A stretch of DNA of 64,000 bases from Geitlerinema sp. BBD 1991-9 (GCA_001657325.1 LWRO01000005.1:1-64000), one strand, 5' to 3'. Counted from the first letter of the stretch, positions 19,001 through 27,491 are shown. Made by a program: numbers and translations. Notes: generated by a model not told the origin, from the letters alone.

Positions 19001-19719
19001 TTGGCGGAAATGGCGAGGATACATTAAGTGGAAACGAGGGAAATGATGCGATCGAAGGGGGGGCAGGAGTAGATATTATTTTTGCTGGAAAAGACACAGA
19101 TGGAGTGCGCGGTGGTGATGGAGATGACAGTATTGCCGGAAATATTGGGAGCGATATTTTAGAAGGAAATGGAGAAAACGATCTAATTTTTGGCAATACA
19201 GGGGAGGATTATATAGATGGGGGGACTGGGGATGATGTCATTCACGGCGGACGGGATAATGATAGGATAATTGGTGGAGAGGGCAATGATATTGTCCTAG
19301 GTGAAATCGGGAATGATTGCCTGCATGGTGACGGTGGAAATGACGTGCTATTCGGGAATACTGGCGCAGATATTTTATATGGAAATGATGAAAATGATAG
19401 CCTCTGGGGCGGTCGAGATAACGATAGTTTGATGGGTGGAGTGGGAGATGATGTTCTAGTGGGGGATTTAGGGGATGATAGTTTGATGGGGGGAGAGGGG
19501 AATGATATTTTTGTGTTGAAATTGGGGGATGGAAGTGATGTGATTGTGGATTTTGAATCGGGCGATCGAATTGGATTAGCAGAGGGATTAACGTTTGCCG
19601 ATTTGATCCTTTCTCAAAGTGGAAATGATGTCACAGTTTCGTTTAATAATGAGTTGCTAGGGACTATCACAAGCGTGAGTTTGAGTACAATTAGCTCAGA
19701 TCGATTCACTGCCATTTAA
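16003..19719 (+). CDS. beta-helix / RTX calcium-binding secreted protein
   Basis: A 1238-aa predicted type I-secreted protein. It starts with a CSLREA-like segment (ITVNSLADN...LREAIIAAN, ~1-30), then a long right-handed beta-helix with repeated STISGN-type rungs (~60-600), a choice-of-anchor Q motif NNGGPTQTHALIAGSPAINA (~637-660), a choice-of-anchor D-like Ig domain (~683-790), and a cadherin/CshA-like domain (~800-910). The C-terminal third (~966-1180) has about 15 RTX nonapeptides of the GGxGxD type, ending with DVIVDFESGDRI and a short secretion tail. No signal peptide, as expected for RTX proteins. Base composition shifts: the helix part is GC-rich, the RTX part is AT-richer with many GGA/GAT codons, suggesting a mosaic gene. 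No transporter genes adjoin it. Function unknown; adhesion or surface coat is possible. Confidence 0.88.
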   Translation: MATITVNSLADNLTSGDSLVTLREAIIAANGDTSTDLGATGSGADTIVLPAGTFQFALGGGGEDMSAMGDLDISSDITIRGQGIDVTTIDGRMLDAVFNVLGAGSLTLENLTVTDGEATADNNTFTPAIGNAPRGNAISVLPGGVLNLTNSQISGNAITDDDAVILNYNGTVTLDNATISGHNGSASSAHLIQNIGSGGGTATFNVINNSTISGNTIGGNNQSYLIYNDGDNGTINMTFRDSTISGNATTGTRGKFLYSKSRGGGTGNLTIDNTNILNNSTSGTDADFLHFDASSTNGTFQLTNSTVSGNTTSADRSTFLYLRAQNDGAVVNSTISGTTFDSNATTGNYGDFLVHTASGSLGGLSTTLTSRVTNSTFTNNTFNASYSDGFLNQTLGRDSQATVTFWGVTISGNSAGGDLFVNQARNADETVTINITDTAIANNQVNQFGSGGSTFDANPAAGTPGTLNLNVMRSTISGTSGGNGSTFNTTNTGDLNIDIIDSTISGNSTTANGGAIQSTIGADITVTNSTISGNSTADNGGAIAVLSGAAISLNNATIAGNMANQGGGIYAEAGATVNVNNSIVVGNTGTNPDVSGTFNSNGANIIGDPTGSTSFGVDITNIPASNAIDVALANNGGPTQTHALIAGSPAINASMGGTATDQRGIAAFGTRDIGAFETQTEIDVLNRSTSIPDGSTLSLSTPVGSTLTVPLTVRNDGIDTLTLIDPISLTGDAQLSLVSTNFTTTTLAAGASTTFALQLDATTAGTFTGNLSFGNNDLDENPYNFAITATVENPTVGNPPENTVPTTALVTDANTDLSVSGISVADADGGNLEVTLTASNGTLTLGSTTGLTFTTGDGTQDASLTFSGIIADLNTALSNLTFTPATNFSGDTSFTILTRDGLFSDTDSVAITVNALASPPSTSTPDPVVPENDSNPVTVEPDICPLVNNPPTFPFVNSNTSTQVGTENNDLVVATVDGETVETGGGNDLIIALDGNDNLIGGNGEDTLSGNEGNDAIEGGAGVDIIFAGKDTDGVRGGDGDDSIAGNIGSDILEGNGENDLIFGNTGEDYIDGGTGDDVIHGGRDNDRIIGGEGNDIVLGEIGNDCLHGDGGNDVLFGNTGADILYGNDENDSLWGGRDNDSLMGGVGDDVLVGDLGDDSLMGGEGNDIFVLKLGDGSDVIVDFESGDRIGLAEGLTFADLILSQSGNDVTVSFNNELLGTITSVSLSTISSDRFTAI

Positions 19720-20106
19720 CTTGAAGTTTCTCTAGGTCTAGAGTGTGTTTTGTGGGGGTAAAAAGCAAGCTGAAAGTCTCACGCTATAAGACTTCGAGAG
19801 AGGTTTGGTCTACACAAAAGAACCTTACTGGTGTCAACAAGGTTCTGCAAATGCAAACAAATAAAAAACTCCCAGTAACCAAACATCGATCGAGCTGTAT
19901 TTGACCCCTTACCAGTGGCTGAGACTGACTTTGCTCGTTCCCTTAATTCAAGCTCATTGTTGGGTACGTCGAGAAGACTTAGCTTTCTTGTCAACCTAGC
20001 AAGGAATTGGGGTGAAATTGGTATCAATTAGGGTACAAATTCCCACAATCTAAGATTGGGAAGCTCCAACCCTACTATACGATCGAACGGTTACGCACCC
20101 GATATA
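19720..20106. other. intergenic downstream of RTX gene
   Basis: 387 bp without a convincing gene. A minus-strand 82-codon frame (19779-20027) has no recognisable features and atypical composition. The right side runs into the 87-bp repeat. Confidence 0.4.
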
Positions 20107-20193
20107 ACGTTTCTCACCTTGATGAGGTACAAATTCCTGGCTGAAGTCCTTATGTAGCAAGGGCCAGGTGTACCTCACTTTCCAGGGAAACGC
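20107..20193 (+). repeat. 87-bp inverted-repeat element, copy 2
   Basis: Same length and orientation as the element at 15760-15846: ends ACGTTTCTC and GGGAAACGC, with internal TGATGAGGTAC, ATGTAGCAAGGGC and GTGTACCTCAC. It is flanked by TATA on the left and TATATAG on the right. Its right edge abuts the stop codon (20193-20195) of the solute-binding protein gene. The two copies bracket the RTX gene. Confidence 0.75.
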
Positions 20194-21863
20194 TATATAG
20201 CTTTGCGAATTGGGGCAAATAATAAAGTCTGTTGCGTCGAATTTAACGCCACGCCCTCGATATTTGGGCCGGCGAACGCATAGTCTTTGGTTTGCCATAA
20301 GGGAATGTAGGGAACCTCATCGGCTACCATCTCCTGAAGTTCGACGATCGATCGAGTTCGAGTCACACTATCGGTCGTTTGGCGTTGAAGGTCGAGTAAT
20401 TCGTTGGCGCGTTTGCTGTAATAAAAAGACCCGTGATACTGACTTTCTCCGTCGGTACATCCCGTTTCGATCGACCCTTCGTTACAGTCGAGAAACGGCT
20501 TGAGATAGTTGTCGGGGTCGAAAAAGTCGGCGTACCACGACAGCATAAACGTAGAATACACGCCTTTGTCTAAATATCCGTAAGCCGTTGCAGCTTCGAC
20601 ACTATGGGGTTCGAGATTGACGAGTCCGCCTAAATCTCGATCGATCGCTGCTTTCAATACCGTTGTGGCGAGACGGTTTTCGCTGGAAGTCGAAGCAAAC
20701 CAAATTTCTAAATTGAGTGGACGCTCGGCTGAAAACCCACTCTCTCGTAACAAGACTTTGGCGCGATCGATGTTTCCATCGCCGTAACGATTCGCAAAGA
20801 CGGGTTGAGACGCCGCAAACGATCGAGGGAGGAGCGTGTACAGGGGTTCGGCTTGGCCGTAAAAGACGCGCTCGTTGAGGAGATGGCGATCGACCAGCAT
20901 TGCGAGAGCCTGTCGGACTTCGATTCGATCGAGGGGCGGTTGCTCGACGTTGACCACTAAATAGGAAATCGTGGGACTTTCGGTTGCGACGACGTGCCAA
21001 CCTTCTTTTGGCGCAAGTTCTTCTAAACTATGAATTCGATCGGCATCGAGGGATTGATAGGCGACGTCGATCGACCCCGTGCGAAAGGCATTGTATAAAT
21101 TGGCTTGACTCGAAAACCGCTGGATATCGACCCCGGTGTTTTGGGGTTGGGTTCCCCAATAGTCTTCAAACGCATCTAACTCAAGGGTGTCACTACCGTA
21201 ACTTTTGAGAATGTAAGGCCCCGTTCCCACGAACATATCGGGTTTGAATTCTCCCTCGCCGATGTCGTAAGCATTTGGAGATACGGGACACAAGCCAGGA
21301 AATGTTAGGAGGGCGGTAAAGGCAGCGAAGGGATAGTTGAGGCGAACCGTCAGTTCGTAGGTGTCGGTGGCCTCGACGGAGGAAATGATGTCGGATAGCA
21401 AAAATGACGGCCGACCTTTGTTTTCCACGAACCGCTGAACGGAAAACACCATGGCTTCCGCGTTGAAGGGGGTTCCGTCGTGAAACACGACATCGGAACG
21501 CAGGGGAATGACATAGGTCAGACCGTCGTCTTGGATGGTGGGTAAAGCAGTTGCGAGTTGGGGGACGATTTCGGTGGAATCGGGGGCGTAGCTATAGAGT
21601 CGATCGCCCAAGTTGGCGATGGCGATAAAGGAAGACAGTTCGTAAGCGTCGGCGGGGTCGAGAGTAACGATTTGGGCGGTGGTGCCGAGGCGGATGCGAT
21701 CGAGCCGGCTATCAGTGGGGGTATCGAGGGCTTCTCGGGGCGCTGTACAACTGGCTAACACGACGAGGCAGAAACTCAGCAATCCTGCAATGCTGGCAGT
21801 ACGCCGCCCGATACGCTGTTTCGTTAACACTTTCGAGACTCCTAGCACGATCGATTCAACCAT
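20193..21863 (-). CDS. ABC transporter substrate-binding lipoprotein, peptide/nickel type (SBP_bac_5)
   Basis: About 556 aa. A type II signal peptide ends in the lipobox LASC (Cys about 30 residues from the chosen start), so the protein should be a lipoprotein in the periplasm. The SBP_bac_5 domain follows, with family-typical DPADAYELSSF, LRSDVVFHDGTPFNAEAMVFSVQR, VGTGPYILKSY and VADEVPYIPLWQ. I prefer the ATG at 21863 (MVESIVLG...) over an upstream alternative at 21914, because the latter would overlap the divergent hydrolase gene. No permease or ATPase gene is adjacent, so its transporter partner must be elsewhere. The stop codon lies at the border of an 87-bp repeat. The ligand is not predictable; oligopeptide is the family default. 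Confidence 0.88.
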   Translation of the reverse strand: MVESIVLGVSKVLTKQRIGRRTASIAGLLSFCLVVLASCTAPREALDTPTDSRLDRIRLGTTAQIVTLDPADAYELSSFIAIANLGDRLYSYAPDSTEIVPQLATALPTIQDDGLTYVIPLRSDVVFHDGTPFNAEAMVFSVQRFVENKGRPSFLLSDIISSVEATDTYELTVRLNYPFAAFTALLTFPGLCPVSPNAYDIGEGEFKPDMFVGTGPYILKSYGSDTLELDAFEDYWGTQPQNTGVDIQRFSSQANLYNAFRTGSIDVAYQSLDADRIHSLEELAPKEGWHVVATESPTISYLVVNVEQPPLDRIEVRQALAMLVDRHLLNERVFYGQAEPLYTLLPRSFAASQPVFANRYGDGNIDRAKVLLRESGFSAERPLNLEIWFASTSSENRLATTVLKAAIDRDLGGLVNLEPHSVEAATAYGYLDKGVYSTFMLSWYADFFDPDNYLKPFLDCNEGSIETGCTDGESQYHGSFYYSKRANELLDLQRQTTDSVTRTRSIVELQEMVADEVPYIPLWQTKDYAFAGPNIEGVALNSTQQTLLFAPIRKAI

Positions 21864-21902
21864 ATTACGATTTGTAAAGAACACTGCGCGATCGCAAACA
21901 CC

Positions 21903-22790
21903 ATGACGGTACAACCCATCCTACAGATTCCCTCGATCGAGAAACAATTTTGGCACTGGCGTAACCATCGCATCGCTTATACGGTTTCTGGCGAAGGTGC
22001 GCCTCTGCTGTTAATTCACGGGTTCGGGGCATCGATCGGCCATTGGCGTAAAAACATTCCCGCGTTGTCAGAGGCAGGATATCGGGTATACGCTCTGGAT
22101 TTACTGGGGTTCGGCGATTCAGACAAGCCACTGCTCGATTACACGATGGAATTGTGGCGCGATTCGATCGCGGATTTTTGGACGGAATTCGTCGGCCAAC
22201 CGACAGTATTTGTCGGCAATTCGATCGGGGCGTTGCTGGCGTTGATGTTGGCAGCAGACTTTCCCGAACGGACAGCTGGACTCGTGTTGCTCAACTGTGC
22301 GGGGGGCTTGAACCACCGTCCTGAAGAGCTGAATTTCCCCTTGCGCGTGGTGATGGGGACGTTTACCAAACTGGTTTCGTCGCGGTGGTTCGGGCCGTTT
22401 TTGTTCGATCGAGTGCGCCAACCTCATCGCCTCCGAGGCACGTTGTATCAGGTGTACGGAAACCGGGAAGCCGTTACGGAGGAGTTGATTGAAATGCTGT
22501 ACACACCCTCGTGTCACCCTGGGGCGCAACAGGTGTTCGCCTCGATTTTAACGGCACCGCCAGGTCCTAAACCCTCGGAGTTGTTTCCGAAAGTGCAATG
22601 TCCCGTTTTGGTTTTATGGGGTGAGGACGATCCTTGGACTCCGGTTAAGGGAGCGCGAATTTTTCAAGAGTGGGGGCAACACCATCCGGTAACGTTCCAT
22701 TCAATTGCAGAAACGGGCCATTGTCCTCACGACGAACGCCCAGAAATTGTGAATTCGATCGTTTTAGATTGGGTTCAGAATCATTCATGA
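21903..22790 (+). CDS. alpha/beta hydrolase, chlorophyll dephytylase/pheophytinase-like group
   Basis: A 295-aa alpha/beta hydrolase. The nucleophile elbow is GNSIG (about residue 104), the oxyanion region LLIHGFGASIGHW, the acidic residue lies in LWGEDDPWTP and the catalytic His in ETGHCPHDERP. This is the group that includes cyanobacterial Slr1916-like and plant CLD1/PPH proteins acting on the phytol ester of chlorophyll derivatives, as judged by overall pattern; a generic esterase is the alternative. It is divergent from the solute-binding protein gene and followed by a strong terminator. Confidence 0.8.
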   Translation: MTVQPILQIPSIEKQFWHWRNHRIAYTVSGEGAPLLLIHGFGASIGHWRKNIPALSEAGYRVYALDLLGFGDSDKPLLDYTMELWRDSIADFWTEFVGQPTVFVGNSIGALLALMLAADFPERTAGLVLLNCAGGLNHRPEELNFPLRVVMGTFTKLVSSRWFGPFLFDRVRQPHRLRGTLYQVYGNREAVTEELIEMLYTPSCHPGAQQVFASILTAPPGPKPSELFPKVQCPVLVLWGEDDPWTPVKGARIFQEWGQHHPVTFHSIAETGHCPHDERPEIVNSIVLDWVQNHS

Positions 22791-22810
22791 TTTCGATAAT
22801 TCATAAATAG

Positions 22811-22846
22811 AACCGGATTCTCAATTTGTAAGAATCCGGTTTTTTT
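22811..22846 (+). terminator. rho-independent terminator after the hydrolase gene
   Basis: An 11-bp perfect stem AACCGGATTCT / AGAATCCGGTT with a 9-nt loop followed by a run of T. It lies 20 bp after the hydrolase stop codon. Confidence 0.9.
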
Positions 22847-22889
22847 CTATCGTTAAATCCGAGTTTTAAAGTCGATTGAGTCCGTCCGA

Positions 22890-23276
22890 CTAACGACTCA
22901 TCGTTTTAGACATGTCTAAGAACGCCTTCATATCTGCGCCAGGACGGCGACGGGGCGTGACAGAAGGCATGAGACCGTTGTTCGCAGCAAAGCCTACTGT
23001 AGCTGGTTGTTTGGGCGATTGAGGTTGGGGTTTGGGCTGTGCCACTGGAGCTGGAGTGGGAGGTGCTGCAGGTTTAGCTTTGGCTTTGGGCGCTTTGGCT
23101 TTTTTCTTCGCTGCTTTCGGCTGAGCTTTAGTGGCTTTGGGCGTGGGAACTTCTTTTTGTTCGGGTTGAGTTGAGGGTTCGATCGAGGTTGAAGGAGCTG
23201 GGTTTCCTGTTCCTTTGGCTTCGTCGATTTCTAAGAAGTATTCCGCTTTTTTCGCTCCGAAGAGTTTGTTTAACAT
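22890..23276 (-). CDS. small Ala/Pro/Lys-rich conserved cyanobacterial protein
   Basis: A 128-aa protein of unknown function. The N-terminus MLNKLFGAKKAEYFLEIDEA and the C-terminus RRRPGADMKAFLDMSKTMSR look conserved; between them (~22-100) is a low-complexity, strongly basic Lys/Ala/Pro linker, possibly disordered. No membrane helix or signal peptide. The pattern of short conserved ends joined by a disordered linker suggests a binding adaptor, but I do not assign a role. It converges on the hydrolase terminator. Confidence 0.7.
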   Translation of the reverse strand: MLNKLFGAKKAEYFLEIDEAKGTGNPAPSTSIEPSTQPEQKEVPTPKATKAQPKAAKKKAKAPKAKAKPAAPPTPAPVAQPKPQPQSPKQPATVGFAANNGLMPSVTPRRRPGADMKAFLDMSKTMSR

Positions 23277-23650
23277 GGGAGATCGATCCTAAAATTTCGG
23301 TTCGCAATCAATGAAGAACTGCTACGTTCGGTTCGGTTCGACCGACTGTATTTTGCAACACCAACTCGGTCAAATCTTGCTCTTCATCATAAGCCAAGAT
23401 TAGAAAAAATATTGATAATTTTTAACAAAAGTTAATATAAAGAAGCTCGATCGAGCCTCTTTGTGCGTATTTTTGAGATTTTTTTTGAGACTTATCTACA
23501 ATTCCTTACACTTATTTACACGACACTCAGAATTGGTATTCCGAATCGATCGAAGGCAACTGACGATCCGGTTCGGGAGGTGTCCCGGGAAACGGATAAG
23601 GGCCCCGATCGCCGCGTTAGCCTGAAAACGAGTTTTCAGTAGGAACTGCG
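23277..23650. other. intergenic, AT-rich, with a short palindrome
   Basis: 374 bp with no credible gene. It contains an AT-rich segment near 23400-23440 and a GCTCGATCGAGC palindrome followed by CTCTTT near 23445-23462, which could be a weak terminator. The promoter of the small basic protein should lie on its left side. Confidence 0.35.
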
Positions 23651-24272
23651 ATGCAACAGCATTTGACCCAAAATCCAGTCGTTCTCGTTCACGGTTTTGG
23701 CGATACGGGGACACGATACCTTAGCGGCCCAACTGTCCTCTCAGGGACGAGCCGTTTACGCGATCGATCTCGTACCCAACGATGGAAGCGTCGGCTTAGA
23801 TGTCCTCGCCATGCAGTTATCTGATTACGTCAATACCGTTCTCGGGAAGATCGTGCCGTTCGACTTAGTCGGATTCAGCATGGGGGGATCGCTCGGTCGC
23901 TATTACGTTCAACGTCTCGGTGGTGTAGCGCGAGTCGATCGATTGGTCACGCTCTCCTCACCCCATCGTGGAACTTGGTTGGCATACGCCCTCGATCGAG
24001 TTGGCTGTTGGCAAATGCGTCCGCAAAGCAAGTTTCTGCTAGAGTTAGAACGGGATACCCAAGAGATCCTCGGGCAGTTAAACTTCACGTCGATTTGAAC
24101 ACCTTACGACTTGATGATTCTACCCGCCCAAAGTTCGGTGTTGTCCGTTGGCACGCAAGCTTCTGTCGCGGTAGCACTCCACTCCTGGATGCTAGAAAGT
24201 CCCCGCTGTTTGCAGCGCGTTTCCAAAGCACTTCGAGAACCGCTAGTCAACCCAAAGCTCTATGCTGCTTAA
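23651..24272 (+). pseudogene. broken triacylglycerol lipase-like alpha/beta hydrolase
   Basis: The pieces of one lipase gene are visible. Frame one from the ATG at 23651 encodes QNPVVLVHGFGDTG. A frameshift with loss of a few codons near 23697-23715 then moves to DTLAAQLSSQGRAVYAIDL...DLVGFSMGGSLGRYYVQRL, containing the nucleophile GFSMG. At 24096-24098 a TGA replaces the Trp expected after NFTSI; the same frame continues for 57 more sense codons (TPYDLMILPAQSSVLSVGT...) to a TAA at 24272. Homologues I know read NFTSIWTPYDLMI here. Two independent lesions indicate a pseudogene. A sequencing error could explain the frameshift but less easily both. Confidence 0.8.
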
Positions 24273-24391
24273 CGACGATTCGATCGACATCGAGCTGATT
24301 GTAGGGGTGCATCGAGCGGATACGGTATCAAGCCGTCAGTTCGCAACTGTTAAATCTAACGCTCTAACCCAACGTTCGATCCCAAGCTATC

Positions 24392-25123
24392 GTGGAACGA
24401 GAAATTTTGCCGGAAGAATTATTCAGTGAAATTGCACGACTTCGTAGGGAAGTCGAAACCCTAAAGCTCGAAAAATACGACTTGGAGATCCTAGTCGAAA
24501 CCATTACCGAACACGCCGATGCGATCGAAGTCGAACTTCGATCGCGAAACCAAGAGATCGTCAAACTCAACCATCAACTCGCCCTGGCGAATAAAGAACT
24601 CGAACAGCTTGCCAATGTCGACGGACTGACAAGCCTTGCCAACCGACGGCATTTCGACGCGACACTCGATCGAGAATGGAAGCGTCTAGCTCGGGAGGGA
24701 CAGCCTTTATCGTTAGTTCTCGGCGATATTGACTTTTTCAAGCGCTATAACGATAGTTACGGACACCAAGCCGGTGACGAATGTTTGCGCCGCGTAGCCC
24801 AGGCGTTCGAGCAAGCGAGCAAGCGGCCGAGCGATCTCGCAGCTCGCTACGGTGGAGAAGAAATGGCAGCAATCTTACCCAATACAGAGAGTCGGGGGGG
24901 AATCCACGTTGCGACGGAAATCCACAACTTTGTCGAGTCTATGAAGCTCGAGCATACTGCCTCCCCCATTCACAAATACGTCACCCTCAGTTTAGGGGTT
25001 GCAACGATCGTACCCGATTTGAAGCTGCCGCCTACACGGCTCGTCAATCAAGCAGATACGGCACTCTATACCGCGAAAAAAAACGGGCGCAATTGCCTCG
25101 TTTTCTTCCGGAAGGGTCTTTAG
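24392..25123 (+). CDS. GGDEF diguanylate cyclase
   Basis: A 243-aa cytoplasmic protein that should make cyclic di-GMP from two GTP. An N-terminal coiled coil (~10-75) feeds into a GGDEF domain (~78-240) starting VDGLTSLANRRHFD. The active-site motif is YGGEEM (GGEEF variant, still with the two acidic residues), and an RxxD inhibitory site (RPSD) lies five residues before it, so product inhibition is expected. The start is a GTG with no clear ribosome-binding site. The stop overlaps the stop of the convergent RNase gene by a few bases. No sensory domain other than the coiled coil. Confidence 0.92.
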   Translation: MEREILPEELFSEIARLRREVETLKLEKYDLEILVETITEHADAIEVELRSRNQEIVKLNHQLALANKELEQLANVDGLTSLANRRHFDATLDREWKRLAREGQPLSLVLGDIDFFKRYNDSYGHQAGDECLRRVAQAFEQASKRPSDLAARYGGEEMAAILPNTESRGGIHVATEIHNFVESMKLEHTASPIHKYVTLSLGVATIVPDLKLPPTRLVNQADTALYTAKKNGRNCLVFFRKGL

Positions 25124-27138
25124 CTACTCGCGATAAACGCCGGACTCGCAGCAGCTTCTTGAAACTGAATTGCATCTTCGCGCGGATCGGCATAACTGGC
25201 ACGCACGTCCAAACGTTCGCCCAATTTAACCGCCCGTGGGAAACGCCAGACGAACTCGATACCAATTTCTTCAAGCAGAATAACACCGAGATTGTCGTCT
25301 TCGCGAATCCAGCGCAGGACTAACGCCTGCCAGGTTTCGTTACTGTGACGGCGCAAATATTCGATCGCCCAGTAGCGAGAGGTTTGACGTTCCACCAGTA
25401 CCGCTTCTTTGACAGATGTTGCGATGTTAGCCATCATCTGCTGAACGCCCTCCGCTGAAAATGGCTGAGGTTCGCCACGTAAATGGGCTTTCAGTTGAAA
25501 ATGCGTCAAAAGATCGGTGTAGCGGCGAATGGGTGACGTCACTTGCGTATAGGTGTCGAGTCCCAAACTCGCGTGACGGTTGGGAAGCAAGCTCATTTCA
25601 CTACGCGGCATACACTTACGAATGGCACAAGCTCGAACGGGCCCCGGAGGCAGTTGTAACAGTTCCTCTTCAGGGGGCAATTCAGGTTGAGGTTGATGGC
25701 GGAAGGGAATGACGACGTTATTTTTCTGGGCGTAGTCAGCAGCCACTTCCCCCGTCAGAATCATCATTTCAGCCACCAGTTGCCGCGCGGGCGAATCTTC
25801 AAGGACTTCGACGATCACTTCGTCGTTTTGTACCTTGATGGAGGCTTCAGGCATATGAATGGCAATGGCACCTTGAGACTGTCGCCACAATTGGCGTTTC
25901 TGCGCCCACTCGAAGAGGGCAGAAATCTCCGGCTCGGCTTTTACACCCAAATGAAGCATCTCATCGACATCGTCGTAGGTGAGTCGATACGTGGGTTTGA
26001 CCCGACTGGGATGAATGCTGTACTCGCTGACTTTGCCGGTTTCGTCGAGAATAATGCTAAAACTGAGGGCGAAACAAGTCTGCCCCTGATTTAAGCTCAT
26101 CGGGCCGGTCGCCAGTTCCGACGGCAACATGGGAGTCATCCCCGTTGGCAGGTACACCGTCGTACAACGCCGCCGAGCTTCAAGGTCGAGTTCGTCTCCT
26201 GGGGTCAGCCAACGAGTAGGGTCGGCAATATGTACCCACAGCCGATGGCGACCGTCTTCTAGATATTCCAAACTCAAACCATCGTCGATTTCTTGGGTAC
26301 TCGCGTCGTCGATGGTGTAGATTTTCAGCCCCGTCAGATCTAGGCGATCGGTTTCAGAATCGGGGGGTGGGTCGGTGAGACAGCGTTTCGCCACATCGAG
26401 AACCTTGTTCGAGAAATATGTGGGAATCTGAGTCCGCCGTAGAAAGAGGTTTTCGTGGGGGCTCCACAGACCCAGATCGACTAAAAGTTCAAAGGCAACT
26501 TTGGGCGTGTCGGGACGATCGAGTGCGTTCAAAATTTCCCGAGCTGCTGCACGTGAAGGGGTTTCGTCACCGAGGGCAGCAAAGCGTTCGAGGGCATCGA
26601 GGCGAGTTCGATCGCTTTGGCTCCATTCGATCGTTTCTCCAGCCAAGCGACGATCGACCTGTTCGATGAAGTGTTGCCATTCTTGCTGTCGCTGGGCTTG
26701 GGCTTCGAGTTGGTGCTTGAGATCGGCAACTTGACTAGCCGAACGTGGTTCGTAGCGATCTCCTTTTTGTTTGAAGTAGAGTTTATCGTCGGACAGCAGG
26801 CAGTGCGCCGCGTAGCATTGAGGCGGCGTGCGATCGCTAAACAGGAACTCGGCGAGTTCGCCAGGATCGACAGTTTCCCCTTCTTCCGATAGAAACTCCC
26901 AAGCGACCTCCAAACTCGACGGATCGAGGTAGGATTGAGCTTCGGACACAAACTGAGCAATTTCTGACGGATTGTAGGTTTGACCTTGCACCCAATAAGT
27001 CATTTGTTTCGGAGGGAGGGTGCGAGATTGTCCTCGATCGTCGATGGCGACCCAGTTCTTTTTTCCCTCTGGTCGATCGAGCACTGCCAACCGACGTTCG
27101 CCGTGCAGCCGAAATTCTACAAGGTTTCCCTTCTCCAC
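25120..27138 (-). CDS. RNase II/R-family exoribonuclease
   Basis: A 672-aa 3'-to-5' hydrolytic exoribonuclease. An N-terminal region (~1-230) replaces the classical cold-shock domains. The RNB catalytic domain begins near IYTIDDASTQEIDDGLSLE (~276), which carries the metal-binding Asp residues, and contains LPTGMTPMLPSELATGPMSLN and YTQVTSPIRRYTDLLTHFQ. A short S1-like C-terminus (~610-670) follows. The start is a GTG. It is the third gene of an rpmG-rpsR-RNase cluster, an arrangement usual in cyanobacteria. The name rnb/rnr is used inconsistently, so no symbol is given. Confidence 0.92.
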   Translation of the reverse strand: MEKGNLVEFRLHGERRLAVLDRPEGKKNWVAIDDRGQSRTLPPKQMTYWVQGQTYNPSEIAQFVSEAQSYLDPSSLEVAWEFLSEEGETVDPGELAEFLFSDRTPPQCYAAHCLLSDDKLYFKQKGDRYEPRSASQVADLKHQLEAQAQRQQEWQHFIEQVDRRLAGETIEWSQSDRTRLDALERFAALGDETPSRAAAREILNALDRPDTPKVAFELLVDLGLWSPHENLFLRRTQIPTYFSNKVLDVAKRCLTDPPPDSETDRLDLTGLKIYTIDDASTQEIDDGLSLEYLEDGRHRLWVHIADPTRWLTPGDELDLEARRRCTTVYLPTGMTPMLPSELATGPMSLNQGQTCFALSFSIILDETGKVSEYSIHPSRVKPTYRLTYDDVDEMLHLGVKAEPEISALFEWAQKRQLWRQSQGAIAIHMPEASIKVQNDEVIVEVLEDSPARQLVAEMMILTGEVAADYAQKNNVVIPFRHQPQPELPPEEELLQLPPGPVRACAIRKCMPRSEMSLLPNRHASLGLDTYTQVTSPIRRYTDLLTHFQLKAHLRGEPQPFSAEGVQQMMANIATSVKEAVLVERQTSRYWAIEYLRRHSNETWQALVLRWIREDDNLGVILLEEIGIEFVWRFPRAVKLGERLDVRASYADPREDAIQFQEAAASPAFIASS

Positions 27139-27218
27139 AAGTCTACCAATCCAACATCTGTGTTGTTGTTTGGTCGCTAGCCGTCGATCGCTTACCGACA
27201 GCTAACGCACGACAAACA

Positions 27219-27437
27219 TTACCCTTCTTTGTTCAAGAACGGCAGCAACGCTACTATTCTAGCGCGTTTGATGGCCGTGGTCAGGTCGCGCTGTTGGCGG
27301 GCAGTCAGACCGGTGATGCGGCGAGGTAAGATTTTTCCTCGTTCGGTGATGAACTTTCTGAGCAGATCGACATCTTTGTAGTCGATCGGATCGCCGGGTT
27401 TAATGGGCGAAACGCGACGGCGGTAAAACGAAGACAT
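27219..27437 (-). CDS. rpsR: 30S ribosomal protein S18
   Basis: 72 aa, full length. It contains the family signature [27 protein letters not shown] and the basic C-terminal half [21 protein letters not shown]. It lies between rpmG and the RNase gene, 81 bp before the latter, probably one transcript. Confidence 0.98.
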   Translation of the reverse strand: MSSFYRRRVSPIKPGDPIDYKDVDLLRKFITERGKILPRRITGLTARQQRDLTTAIKRARIVALLPFLNKEG

Positions 27438-27491
27438 AGGCGGGTTTTACTCCAGATAGATACGTAAGGGGTTCCGAACTTGCTTTCGGAA

